DNA from: Paracidovorax wautersii
GTDB lineage: Bacteria; Pseudomonadota; Gammaproteobacteria; Burkholderiales; Burkholderiaceae_C
Length of the DNA stretch: 64,000 nt
Direction: 5' to 3'
NCBI RefSeq assembly: GCF_900113035.1
Contig: NZ_FONX01000005.1
Span: 62,001-126,000 of the forward strand
Shown here: one piece after another, positions 37,334 to 46,401 of the stretch
Numbering within the stretch: the first letter of the stretch is position 1
Layout of the letters: the number at the start of each line of letters is the position of its first letter
Translations under genes and position numbers: made by a program
Notes under the pieces: model-generated
What the model saw: the letters and a program-made list of their open reading frames with translations, nothing else
Database searches by the model: none
What the model was told of the DNA's origin: nothing

Positions 37334-39010
37334 ATGACAACACCGACGACCGTGCCCGTGCTGATCGTCGGCGCCGGGCCCGTGGGCGTGACCATCGCCA
37401 ACCTGCTGGGCACCTACGGCGTGCGCGCCCTCGTGATCGACCGCAGCCCGGCGGTGCTGGACTACCCCCGCGCCGTGGGGCTGGACGACGAGGCCCTGCG
37501 CACCTTCCAGTCCGCGGGCCTGGCCGACGACATGCTGCGCGACATGATCCAGAACGTGCCCATGCGCATGTACACCGGCTCGCGCCAGTGCTTCGCCGAG
37601 ATCCTGCCCTCGACCCGCGAATTCGGCTGGTTCCGCCGCAACCTGTTCTCGCAGCCGCTGGGCGAGGCCACGCTGCGCCAGGGCCTGGCGCGCTTTCCCG
37701 AGGTGGAGCTGCGCGTGGGCGTGGAACTGCTCGACCTGGTGCAGGACCAAGACGGCGTGACCGCCACGCTGCGCAACCTGGCCGGCGTGGAAACCCAGGT
37801 GCGCGCCAGCTACGTGGTGGCCTGCGACGGCGGCCGCAGCCTGGTGCGCGAGCGCATCCTCAAGCTCCCCTACGAAGGCCGCACCCATGCCGCCAAGTGG
37901 GTGGTGATCGAATGCGATGCGGACCCGCTGGATGCGCCCTACACCGCGCTGCACTGCGAGCCGCAGCGGCCCCATGTCTGCCTGCGCCTGCCCTATGGCC
38001 TGCGGCGCTGGGAGTTCATGCTGTTCCCGGGCGAGGACGGCGAGCAGATGCTGGCGCCCGACAAGGTCTGCGAGCTGCTGCGCAGCCATGTGGCCGAGCC
38101 GGAAAAGCTCAACGTGATCCGGGCGCGCGTCTATACCCACAATTCGCGCGTCGCCGGCTCCTTCGTCGTGGGCCGCGTGTGCTTGGCGGGCGATGCCGCC
38201 CACATCACGCCGCCCTGGATCGGCCAGGGCCTCAATGCCGGCGTGCGCGACGCCTTCAACTTGGCCTGGAAGCTGGCCTGGATCCTCCAGGGCCGGCTCA
38301 AGCCCGAGCTGCTCTCCAGCTACCAGGAAGAGCGCCACGCCCATGCCAAGGCCATGATCGATCTGGCCGACCTGTTCGGCGCCGTGCTCTCGCAGCGCAA
38401 CCGCTTCGTGGCCTGGCTGCGCGACCGCTTCTTCCTCTCGATCCGCAACATTCCGAAGGTGCGCGACTACGTGCTGCAGATGAAGTTCAAGCCCATGCCG
38501 CGCTTCACCCGCGGTATCGTGCGCAACAGCGGCGTGGCGCAGCGCGACGAACTGGTGGGGCGCATGTTCATCCAGCCCAACGTCGAGTTCCGCTGCGGCT
38601 TCACCCAGCGGCTGGACGACCTGGTGGGCCCGCGCTTCGCGCTCGTCAGCTGGCGCAGCGACCCGCTGGCCGATGCGCCCGCCAGCCTGCGCGAGAGCCT
38701 GGCCCGCCTGGGCTGCGACCATTACGTGGCCCTGCGCTCGCGCTGCGGTGCCCGCGACTGGGGTTCGCCCGCGGTCGAAGCCATCACCGGCGCGGTGATC
38801 CAGGACGTGGAGAACAGCCTGGGCCTCTGGTTCCAGCGCACGGGCGTCGATTGGGTGCTGATCCGGCCCGACCGCTTCATCGCCGCCGTGGGCGCGGCGT
38901 CCGACGCCGTGCCCGAGCTGACGGCCTTCTGCGGCGACGTGCTGGCCGATGGCCCCGTGCCCGCGTCCGAGGCCCAGCACGCCGCGCCGGCCGACGCCCT
39001 GGCTGCCTGA
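37334..39010 (+). CDS. FAD-dependent aromatic hydroxylase, MhpA-like
   Basis: The 558-residue class A flavoprotein monooxygenase has a Rossmann motif ([17 protein letters not shown]), the DG region ([13 protein letters not shown]) and the FAD ribityl motif ([20 protein letters not shown]). Length and sequence order resemble 3-(3-hydroxyphenyl)propionate 2-hydroxylase MhpA. It should hydroxylate a phenolic or hetero-aromatic ring using NAD(P)H. GGAGG before ATG 37334 makes this start better than ATG 37322. None of mhpBCDFE is present as a set, so the real substrate is probably different. Confidence 0.88.
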   Translation: MTTPTTVPVLIVGAGPVGVTIANLLGTYGVRALVIDRSPAVLDYPRAVGLDDEALRTFQSAGLADDMLRDMIQNVPMRMYTGSRQCFAEILPSTREFGWFRRNLFSQPLGEATLRQGLARFPEVELRVGVELLDLVQDQDGVTATLRNLAGVETQVRASYVVACDGGRSLVRERILKLPYEGRTHAAKWVVIECDADPLDAPYTALHCEPQRPHVCLRLPYGLRRWEFMLFPGEDGEQMLAPDKVCELLRSHVAEPEKLNVIRARVYTHNSRVAGSFVVGRVCLAGDAAHITPPWIGQGLNAGVRDAFNLAWKLAWILQGRLKPELLSSYQEERHAHAKAMIDLADLFGAVLSQRNRFVAWLRDRFFLSIRNIPKVRDYVLQMKFKPMPRFTRGIVRNSGVAQRDELVGRMFIQPNVEFRCGFTQRLDDLVGPRFALVSWRSDPLADAPASLRESLARLGCDHYVALRSRCGARDWGSPAVEAITGAVIQDVENSLGLWFQRTGVDWVLIRPDRFIAAVGAASDAVPELTAFCGDVLADGPVPASEAQHAAPADALAA

Positions 39011-39119
39011 GCCGGCGCTTGAGGCTGAGGCGGGCTGCCATCACCGGCCGCCCGCTCCCTTGGCATCCCATCCCTTCGGTCCATCACCGGGGCGCCTTCG
39101 CCCCAGATTCACTACGACC

Positions 39120-40547
39120 ATGTACCCCGAACTCCTGCTCTACATCGACGGCCGCTTCCACGGCCTGGCCGGACGCCAGTTCCAGGAAGTGCGCGACCCC
39201 GCCACCCTGGAGCCGCTGGGCCGGCTGCCCTGGGCCACCAGCGCGGACATCGACCACGCGCTGAACGCGGCCCACGCCGCCTTCCAGACCTGGCGCCAGG
39301 TCTCGCCGCTGGAGCGCTCGGACGTGCTGCGCCGCGTCGCCGCGCTGACCCGCGAGCGCTCGGCCGCCATCGGCCGCGCCATCACGCAGGACAACGGCAA
39401 GCCGCTGGCCGATGCGGTGGCCGAAGTCCTCAACGCCGCCGAGCACATCGAGTGGCATGCCGAGGAAGGCCGGCGCATCTACGGCCGGGTGGTGCCCTCG
39501 CGCGACCCGGCCGTGCGGCAGTGGGTGGCGCGGGAGCCGGCCGGGGTCTGCGCGGCCTTCAGCCCCTGGAACTTCCCCTTCGGCCAAGCCATGAAGAAGG
39601 CCGCGGCAGCCATCGCGGCCGGCTGCACCATGGTGCTCAAGGGGCCGGAGGAATCGCCCAGCGCCATCGTGGCGATGGCCCGGCTCTTCCACGACGCAGG
39701 CCTGCCCGCGGGCGTCTTCAACATCCTCTGGGGTCCGCCGGCCGAGATATCCCGCCGGCTGATCGAGGCGCCGCAGGTGCGCGTCGTCTCCTTCACCGGC
39801 TCGGTGCCGGTGGGGCGGCAGCTGGCGGCGCTGGCCGCCTCCCACCTCAAGCGCATGACCATGGAGCTGGGTGGCCATGCCCCGGTGCTGGTGTTCGACG
39901 ATGCAGACGTGCCCCAGGCCGCCAGCATGCTGGCGCGCATGAAGTCGCGCAACGCGGGCCAGGTCTGCGTGTCGCCCACGCGCTTCTTCGTCCAGAGCGG
40001 CGTGCATGACCGCTTCCTCGCCGCCTTCGCCGAAGCCCTGGCCTCCGTGCGCGTGGGCCATGGCCTGGAAGAGGGCGTGCAGATGGGCCCGCTGATCCAC
40101 GAACGGCGCCTGCAGGCCGTGAGCGAGCTGGTGCGCGATGCCGAACAGGCCGGTGCCGACGTGGTGCTGGGCGGCCAGCGCCTGCCGGGCGCCGGCCATT
40201 TCCATGCCCTGACCCTGCTGGCAGGCGTGCCCGAGACGGCGCGCGTGATGCGCGAGGAACCCTTCGGCCCCGTCGCCGCGCTGGCCCGTTTCGACACGGT
40301 GGACGAAGCCCTGCGGCGCGCCAACGCCTTGCCTTTCGGGCTGGCCTCGTATGTCTTCACGACCTCGCTGCGCACCTCGCACCGCGTGGCCCAGGGGCTG
40401 GAGGCCGGCATGGTCAACATCAACCACTCCGGCATGGCCCATCCGGAGCTGCCCTTCGGCGGCGTCAAGGACAGCGGCTTCGGCAGCGAAGGCGGCACCG
40501 AATCGTTCGACGCCTTCCTGGTGACCAAGATGGTCACGCAGGTCTGA
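39120..40547 (+). CDS. Aldehyde dehydrogenase (SSADH-like)
   Basis: The 475-residue NAD(P)-dependent enzyme has the oxyanion Asn in [21 protein letters not shown], the general-base Glu in MELGGHAP, the catalytic Cys in [13 protein letters not shown] and [10 protein letters not shown]. It oxidises an aldehyde intermediate to an acid. It is one of two adjacent, clearly different ALDHs, suggesting two sequential aldehydes or a duplicated specificity. A 109-bp gap precedes it with no gene visible. Confidence 0.9.
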   Translation: MYPELLLYIDGRFHGLAGRQFQEVRDPATLEPLGRLPWATSADIDHALNAAHAAFQTWRQVSPLERSDVLRRVAALTRERSAAIGRAITQDNGKPLADAVAEVLNAAEHIEWHAEEGRRIYGRVVPSRDPAVRQWVAREPAGVCAAFSPWNFPFGQAMKKAAAAIAAGCTMVLKGPEESPSAIVAMARLFHDAGLPAGVFNILWGPPAEISRRLIEAPQVRVVSFTGSVPVGRQLAALAASHLKRMTMELGGHAPVLVFDDADVPQAASMLARMKSRNAGQVCVSPTRFFVQSGVHDRFLAAFAEALASVRVGHGLEEGVQMGPLIHERRLQAVSELVRDAEQAGADVVLGGQRLPGAGHFHALTLLAGVPETARVMREEPFGPVAALARFDTVDEALRRANALPFGLASYVFTTSLRTSHRVAQGLEAGMVNINHSGMAHPELPFGGVKDSGFGSEGGTESFDAFLVTKMVTQV

Positions 40548-40591
40548 GCCTTTCCCTTTTCACTTCCCGACTCTCCCAGGACCCATTGCCC

Positions 40592-42040
40592 ATGCTGAAC
40601 CTGAAAGACCCCTCGCTGCTGCGCGACCAATGCCTGGTGGACGGCCGCTGGATATCCGGCGAGCGCACCATCGCCGTCACCAACCCCGCGACCGGCGCCG
40701 TCATCGGCCAGGTGCCCCGCCTGGGCCAGGGCGAGACGCGCGAGGCCATCGCCGCCGCGAACCGCGCCTGGCCCGCCTGGCGCGCCCGCACGGCGCACGA
40801 GCGCTCGGCGCTGCTGGTGCGCTGGCATGCGCTGATCCTGGAGCACCAGGACGATCTGGCGCGCATCATGACGGCCGAGCAGGGCAAGCCGCTGGCCGAG
40901 GCGCGTGGCGAGATCGGCTACGCCGCCTCGTTCATCCAGTGGTTCGCCGAAGAGGCCAAGCGGGTCTATGGCGAGACCATTCCCGCGCCCATCGCCTCGC
41001 AGCGCATCGTGGTCGTCAAGGAGCCGGTGGGCGTCTGCGCCGCCATCACGCCCTGGAACTTCCCCGCCGCCATGATCACGCGCAAGGCCGGGCCGGCCCT
41101 CGCCGCCGGCTGCGTGATGGTCGTCAAGCCGGCCAGCCAGACGCCGCTCACGGCGCTGGCCCTGGTGGCGCTGGCCGAGCGCGCCGGCATTCCGGCGGGC
41201 GTGCTGTCGGTGGTCACGGGCGCGGCCGGCGAGGTCGGCACCGAGCTGGCCACCAACCCGCTGGTGCGCAAGCTCAGCTTCACCGGCTCCACCGAGGTCG
41301 GACGGCACCTGATGCAGCAGACCGCCGCCACGGTCAAGAAGGTGTCGATGGAGCTGGGCGGCAACGCGCCCTTCATCGTGTTCGACGATGCCGACCTGGA
41401 CGCCGCCGTGGAAGGCGCGATCGTCTCCAAGTTCCGCAATGCCGGCCAGACTTGCGTCTGCGCCAACCGGCTCTATGTGCACGACAGCGTCCATGACGCC
41501 TTCGCGGACAAGCTCGCCGCCGCGCTTGCTGCGCTGAAGGTGGGCCCGGGCGACGAGGAGGGCGTGCGCATCGGCCCGCTGATCGACGAGGCCGCCGTGC
41601 GCAAGGTGGAGGAGCACCTGGCGGATGCCACCGCCAAGGGCGCGCGCGTGCTCACGGGCGGGCAGCGCCACGCGCTGGGGCGCAGCTTCTTCGAGCCCAC
41701 CCTGGTGGTGGGCGTGACGCAGGCGATGCGCGTGGCCCGCGAGGAGACCTTCGGCCCCATGGCGCCGATCTTCCGCTTCCGCACCGAGGACGAGGTGGTC
41801 GCCATGGCGAACGACACCGAATTCGGCCTCGCCAGCTATTTCTACGCCCGCGACCTGGGCCGCGTCTGGCGCGTGGCCGAGCGCCTGGAATACGGCATGG
41901 TGGGCGTGAACACCGGCCTCATCTCCAACGAGGTCGCGCCCTTCGGCGGCATCAAGCAGTCCGGCCTGGGGCGCGAGGGCTCGCGCCACGGCATCGAGGA
42001 CTATCTGACCATCAAATACATCAACATGGCGGGCATCTGA
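40592..42040 (+). CDS. gabD: Succinate-semialdehyde dehydrogenase, GabD-like
   Basis: The 482-residue enzyme equals E. coli GabD in length and has GabD-like segments: LLRDQCLVDGRWI, MTAEQGKPLAEARGEI, TPWNFPAAMITRK, FTGSTEVGRHLM, MELGGNAPFIVFDDAD, the catalytic Cys in NAGQTCVCANR and GLIS-NEVAPFGGIKQSG. It should turn succinate semialdehyde into succinate. Its stop codon is inside the second copy of the exact 25-nt repeat also present at the uvrB stop. An in-frame TTG at 40586 is an alternative start. Confidence 0.9.
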   Translation: MLNLKDPSLLRDQCLVDGRWISGERTIAVTNPATGAVIGQVPRLGQGETREAIAAANRAWPAWRARTAHERSALLVRWHALILEHQDDLARIMTAEQGKPLAEARGEIGYAASFIQWFAEEAKRVYGETIPAPIASQRIVVVKEPVGVCAAITPWNFPAAMITRKAGPALAAGCVMVVKPASQTPLTALALVALAERAGIPAGVLSVVTGAAGEVGTELATNPLVRKLSFTGSTEVGRHLMQQTAATVKKVSMELGGNAPFIVFDDADLDAAVEGAIVSKFRNAGQTCVCANRLYVHDSVHDAFADKLAAALAALKVGPGDEEGVRIGPLIDEAAVRKVEEHLADATAKGARVLTGGQRHALGRSFFEPTLVVGVTQAMRVAREETFGPMAPIFRFRTEDEVVAMANDTEFGLASYFYARDLGRVWRVAERLEYGMVGVNTGLISNEVAPFGGIKQSGLGREGSRHGIEDYLTIKYINMAGI

Positions 42041-42060
42041 GATCGTGAACACGTTCTGAG
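42036..42060. repeat. 25-nt exact repeat, copy 2 (overlaps gabD-like stop)
   Basis: Identical to 7412-7436, in the same orientation relative to the gene it ends. The gabD-like stop TGA is 42038-42040. Sequence on either side of the 25 nt is not shared. Confidence 0.9.
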
Positions 42061-42129
42061 GCGTCACCCGCCTGTCATCCGCTCCACCTGTCCATTCCTT
42101 CATACTCTCGCCCGTTTCACGGAGAACCC

Positions 42130-42729
42130 ATGTCCGCACCCCGCACGCCCGACCACCCCATCGATCCGCTCTTCACCAACCGCTGGTCGCCCCGCGCCTT
42201 CGCCGGCACCGCGATCCCCGAACCCGCCTTGCTGAGCCTGCTCGAAGCCGCGCGCTGGGCGCCTTCGGCCTACAACGCGCAGCCCTGGCGCTTCGTCTAT
42301 GCGCGCCGCGACACGGCCGCCTGGGCGCCCATCTTCGGTTCGCTGGTGGAGTTCAACCAGGGCTGGGCGCAGCATGCGGCGGCTCTGGTGGTCGTGATCT
42401 CTGCGGAGCAGGCCGTCTTCCCCGGGGCCGAGGCGGCAGCGCCCAATGCCTCGCATGCCTTCGATGCCGGCGCCGCCTGGGCCAGCCTCGCGTTCCAGGC
42501 CACGCTCTCGGGCTGGGCCGCCCATGCCATGGCTGGCTTCGACGCCGATGCGCTCCAGAGCGCGATAGGCCTGCCCGAGGGCTATGCGATCCACGCTGTG
42601 GTGGCCATCGGCCGGCCCGGCGACAAGGCTGCGCTGCCCGAGTATCTGCAGGCCATGGAGCAGCCCAGCGGCCGCAAGCCCCTGAGCGCACTGGCGGCCG
42701 AAGGGCGCTTCGGCTCCGGCGTGGCGTGA
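42130..42729 (+). CDS. Nitroreductase-family flavoprotein
   Basis: The 199-residue protein has the nitroreductase FMN-binding pattern: NRWSPRAFAGTAIPE, the ARWAPSAYNAQPWRFVYA segment and a C-terminal VVAIGRPGD. It probably reduces quinones, nitro groups or other electrophiles with NAD(P)H. GGAG precedes the ATG. It is the last gene before the strong terminator and so probably the end of the twelve-gene transcript. Confidence 0.88.
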   Translation: MSAPRTPDHPIDPLFTNRWSPRAFAGTAIPEPALLSLLEAARWAPSAYNAQPWRFVYARRDTAAWAPIFGSLVEFNQGWAQHAAALVVVISAEQAVFPGAEAAAPNASHAFDAGAAWASLAFQATLSGWAAHAMAGFDADALQSAIGLPEGYAIHAVVAIGRPGDKAALPEYLQAMEQPSGRKPLSALAAEGRFGSGVA

Positions 42730-42758
42730 ACGGCTGCGTGATGTGACGTGACGCCCGA

Positions 42759-42788
42759 GGGCGCAGGCGAAAGGCCTGCGCCCTTTTT
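42759..42788 (+). terminator. Strong intrinsic terminator of the catabolic run
   Basis: GGGCGCAGGC (42759-42768) pairs with GCCTGCGCCC (42774-42783) around GAAAG, followed by five Ts. It is the only clear terminator between 30.3 and 42.8 kb. Confidence 0.9.
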
Positions 42789-42804
42789 GCTTTCCAGGGC
42801 TGTT

Positions 42805-43848
42805 TCAGGGCTGCGCGCTGGTGCCGCCGCCGGTGGCTACCGGACCCTGGCGCGAATAGAGCACGGCGCGGCCCTGGGGCCCCAGCGCCACCGAGGTCAG
42901 GCCCAGTCGGTCGGGCCGGTTCTCGGTCTCGAAGCTCGCGCCCCCGTCCTGGCTGCGCAGCACCAGCCCGTCCAGGCCCACGCCCACCACCTGCCTGCCC
43001 GATGCGGCCAGCGCGGTGATCGACGACTGGCTGTGCGTGTCCACGCGCTGCCAGCTCTGGCCGTCGTCGGTGCTGCGGTAGAGCGCGCCGCGCATGCCGG
43101 CCGCCAGCAGCGTGCCATCGGCCAGGGCGGCGCCGGTCCAGAACGAGCCCTGGTAGCCGGTGTGCAGATAGGTCCAGTGCCGGCCCTGGTCGTCGGAGCG
43201 CAGCACCGTGCCTTTCTCGGCCGCGGCGAAGAGCCGGCCCTTGGCGTCGGCGAAGAGGCCCAGCAGGTTCAGGTCGGCCTTGCGGGCGCCTTCGGGCACC
43301 GGCATCTCCACCGTCTGCCAGGTGGCGCCGCCGTCGTCCGTCGCCAGCACGAGGGACCAGAGGCCCACCGCCACACCGTGCCGCGCATCGAAGAAATGCA
43401 CGGCGAAGAGGGGGCGGTCGTTCTGCAGGTCCTTGCGCTGCAGCGTCCAGGTCTCGCCGCCGTCGGACGTGTGCAGGATGGCGCCGGCATGGCCCACGGC
43501 CCAGCCCTGGCGGTCGTCCGCGAAGCTCACGGCCGTGAGGGTGATGTCCACCGGCACGGATCGCGCCTGGCGGTGCGTCTTGCCGCCATCGTCCGAGAGC
43601 AGCACCACGCCGTGCTCGCCCACGGCCACCAGGCGCGGCCCGGCGTGGGCGCTGGCCAGCAGCATGGCCTGGCTGGCGTGGCGCACGAGCTGAGCGGGCG
43701 CGATCTGCGGGGTGGCGGGCAGGGCCGCCGCCGCGGCAGCCGGCGGTGTGGCCGGCGCGGGCTGGGCCCCGCCGGTGGCGGGCAGCGCGAGCGCCGCGCA
43801 CAGCCACAGGGCGGGGAGAGTCTTGGGCGGGGGTGTGGTGGATCTCAT
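42805..43848 (-). CDS. YCF48/BNR-like exported beta-propeller protein
   Basis: The 347-residue protein has a signal peptide (MRSTTPPPKTLPALWLCAALALPATGGAQ) and then Asp-box repeats: SDDGGKTH, SDGGETW, DDGGATW, SDDQGRHW, TDDGQSW and SQDGGASF. This is the layout of YCF48/HCF136-like propellers, here periplasmic. An alternative start at 43893 overlaps the MMPL gene stop by one base and would add 15 residues ahead of the signal peptide; 43848 gives the cleaner signal. It ends the DUF1329-DUF1302-MMPL operon. Confidence 0.85.
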   Translation of the reverse strand: MRSTTPPPKTLPALWLCAALALPATGGAQPAPATPPAAAAAALPATPQIAPAQLVRHASQAMLLASAHAGPRLVAVGEHGVVLLSDDGGKTHRQARSVPVDITLTAVSFADDRQGWAVGHAGAILHTSDGGETWTLQRKDLQNDRPLFAVHFFDARHGVAVGLWSLVLATDDGGATWQTVEMPVPEGARKADLNLLGLFADAKGRLFAAAEKGTVLRSDDQGRHWTYLHTGYQGSFWTGAALADGTLLAAGMRGALYRSTDDGQSWQRVDTHSQSSITALAASGRQVVGVGLDGLVLRSQDGGASFETENRPDRLGLTSVALGPQGRAVLYSRQGPVATGGGTSAQP

Positions 43849-43892
43849 GGGTGGGAAACCAGTCGGCAGGAAAGGAACGGCATCAGTGGGCA

Positions 43893-46280
43893 TCAGTGGT
43901 GCTGCAGGCCCGTGGCCTGCACCGGCTTGCGGCGCGGGAAGAGGCGCTCCAGCCAGACCGCGACGGCGGGCAGGGCGGTCATGGCCATCACCATGTTCAC
44001 CATGAACATGAAGGCCAGCAGCTTGCCCATGTCGGCCTGGAACTTGAGCTGCGAGAACGACCAGGTCGCCACGCCGATGGCCAGCGTGATGGCGGTGAAG
44101 ATGGTGGCCGTGCCTACCTCCAGGATCGAGTTCTCCACGGCCTTGACCATGGGCTGGCCGTTCGCCAGATGCATCAGCAGGCGGTTGTAGATATAGAAGG
44201 CGTAGTCCACGCCGATGCCCACGGCCAGCACCATCACCGGCAGGGTGGCCACCGTGAGGCCGATCTGCAGCTCCTTCATGAACCAGTAGCCGATGAAGGT
44301 GCCCACGGTGAGCGGCAGGCAGCAGGCGATGACCGCGCGCAGGTCGCGATAGACCGCGAACACCAGCACCACGATGGCGGCATAGACGTAGAGCATCATC
44401 GGCAGCTCGCTCTTTTCGACCTCGTCGTCGATGGCGGCCAGCACCCCGGCATTGCCCGAGGCCAGCCGCACCTGCATGCCGGGCATGGGGTGCGCGCTGC
44501 GGAACTGCTTGACGGCGTCGATCACCCGCTGGATGGTCGTGGCCTTGTGGTCGGTGAGGAAGAGGTGGACGGCGGTCATGCTGCAGTCCTTGCGCATGGT
44601 GCCGGGGATGCGGGAGATCTCGGTGGAGAGCGCGGCGTAGTTGCCCGGGTCCAGCGGCACCACGGCCATCTTCGGGTTGCCTTCGTTGTAGCCCTCGTTG
44701 TAGAGGCGCAGCTGGCCGGCGTAGGAGGCCACCGAGAGCACGCCTTCGACCGGCTGCATGGCCCAGGTGAAGCGGTCCTGGTAGAGGCCGACGTTGGGGT
44801 TCTCGCAGCTGTTGGGTGGGGCCTCGAAGATCACCGTGATCCAGTCCAGGCCGGTGTCGTAGTGGCTGGAGATGGCCACCGCGTCGCGGTTGAAGCGCGA
44901 GTCCTCGCGCAGCTCGGGCGCTCCGGGCTGCAGCGTGCCGACCACGCGGTCGCGGCTTTGCCACACCGCGGCGGCGAACACCACCGCCGTCACGGCCAGC
45001 ACCACCAGGGCGTTGCGCGGCTCGGCCACGCGGGCCAGGGTGCGCAGCCAGTGCGAGCGCTTCTCGCGCAGCACCAGGGCCGAATCCGCATAGTGCCTGC
45101 CGATGTCGAAGTACGAGGCCGCGACGGGCAGCATCACCAGGTTGGTGACGATCTTGTAGGCCACGCCCAGCGAGGCGGTGATGGCCAGCTCGCGCACCAT
45201 CGGGATCGGGATCAGCAGCAGCGTGACGAACGAGACGAAGGCCGTCACCAGCGCCAGCGTGCCGGGGATCAGCAGGCCGGTGAAGCTGTCGCGGCAGGCG
45301 TCGTAGTTGCTGCGGCCCTGCGAGATCTGCCGCACGATGAAGTTGATCTGCTGCACGCCGTGCGACACGCCGATGGCGAACACCAGGAAGGGCACCAGCA
45401 CCCCGAGCGGATCGAGCCCGAAGCCCAGCAGCCTGAGCGTGCCGAACTGCCACACCAGCGAGGTGAGCGAGCACACGATGGGCAGCAGCGTGAAGCGCAG
45501 CGAACGGCAGTACCAGTACACGGCGAAGGCCGTGAGCACCAGCGCGATGGCGCAGAACTTGAGCACCGAGCGGGCGCCGTCCGCGATGTCGCCGATCTGC
45601 TTGGCGAAGCCGATGATCTGGATCTCGAAGTCGGCGTCCTCGAACTTCGCCCGGATGCGGTCTTCCAGCAGGTGGTTGTAGGCCACGTAGTCGAGCTTGT
45701 GGTTGTCGGCGTCGAACTCCAGCAGCTCGGCCGTGATCATGGCGCTGGTCTCGTCGCGCGAGACCAGGGTGCCCAGGAAGCCGCCCTGCGACGTGGCGCG
45801 CCGGATGTTGGCGATGGCGTCCGGGGTCAGCTGCTCGGGGGTGATGGTGCTGTCGATCAGCGGATCGGCGCGAAAGCCTTCCTCGGTGATCTCGTTGACG
45901 AAGCTGTTGGGCGTCCAGATGGAGCTCACGCCCAGCCGCTGCACGTTGGGCAGGTAGGTGACGGCCTGGGTCACCTCGTAGATGCGCTTGAGCGCCTGGG
46001 CGTTCCAGATGCTGCCGTGGCGGGCCTTGACGACGATGTTGAGCCGGTTGGCGCCCAGCACGTCGTTGCGGTATTCTTGGAAGGTGGCGATGTACTCGTG
46101 CCCGGCCGGCATCTGCTTGTCGAAGCCGGCATCCATGCGCAGCTGCACGGCGAACCAGGCCATCACCACGGTGAACAGCGCCAGAACGGCCAGCAGGGCG
46201 GTGCGGCGGCGGAAGACGATTCGCTCCACGCGCTGCACGGCGCGCACGATGCGGGAAGGAGAGGGGGAGGAGTCTGGCAC
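43893..46280 (-). CDS. RND-superfamily (MMPL-type) transporter
   Basis: The 795-residue membrane protein starts at a GTG. It has TM1 near residues 25-45, a large periplasmic loop, five grouped TMs (FCAIALVLTAFAVYWYCRS onward), a second loop with several Cys, and a second TM group with VGIGVDYAFYIYNRLL. This is the MMPL/HAE2-HAE3 pattern with one set of loops shorter than in AcrB. With the outer-membrane DUF1302 protein and periplasmic partners upstream it probably moves a hydrophobic substrate across the envelope. Confidence 0.87.
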   Translation of the reverse strand: MPDSSPSPSRIVRAVQRVERIVFRRRTALLAVLALFTVVMAWFAVQLRMDAGFDKQMPAGHEYIATFQEYRNDVLGANRLNIVVKARHGSIWNAQALKRIYEVTQAVTYLPNVQRLGVSSIWTPNSFVNEITEEGFRADPLIDSTITPEQLTPDAIANIRRATSQGGFLGTLVSRDETSAMITAELLEFDADNHKLDYVAYNHLLEDRIRAKFEDADFEIQIIGFAKQIGDIADGARSVLKFCAIALVLTAFAVYWYCRSLRFTLLPIVCSLTSLVWQFGTLRLLGFGLDPLGVLVPFLVFAIGVSHGVQQINFIVRQISQGRSNYDACRDSFTGLLIPGTLALVTAFVSFVTLLLIPIPMVRELAITASLGVAYKIVTNLVMLPVAASYFDIGRHYADSALVLREKRSHWLRTLARVAEPRNALVVLAVTAVVFAAAVWQSRDRVVGTLQPGAPELREDSRFNRDAVAISSHYDTGLDWITVIFEAPPNSCENPNVGLYQDRFTWAMQPVEGVLSVASYAGQLRLYNEGYNEGNPKMAVVPLDPGNYAALSTEISRIPGTMRKDCSMTAVHLFLTDHKATTIQRVIDAVKQFRSAHPMPGMQVRLASGNAGVLAAIDDEVEKSELPMMLYVYAAIVVLVFAVYRDLRAVIACCLPLTVGTFIGYWFMKELQIGLTVATLPVMVLAVGIGVDYAFYIYNRLLMHLANGQPMVKAVENSILEVGTATIFTAITLAIGVATWSFSQLKFQADMGKLLAFMFMVNMVMAMTALPAVAVWLERLFPRRKPVQATGLQHH

Positions 46281-46401
46281 GGGCGGCTTTCAACAGACGG
46301 TCGGAAAGGGAAGGCGCCGGCGGCGCCGGCACGAGGCCGGCCCCGGCGCGGGAGGCGTGAACGGCGGCGGCGGGCCTGCGCAGGCGCCGCCGCCCGGATC
46401 G

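Noticed and set aside
42805..46332. One continuous minus-strand frame spanning the MMPL gene and the YCF48-like gene
   Set aside because: Only its last third is the real YCF48-like protein; the rest is an out-of-frame shadow of the MMPL transporter, so it is not a fusion.
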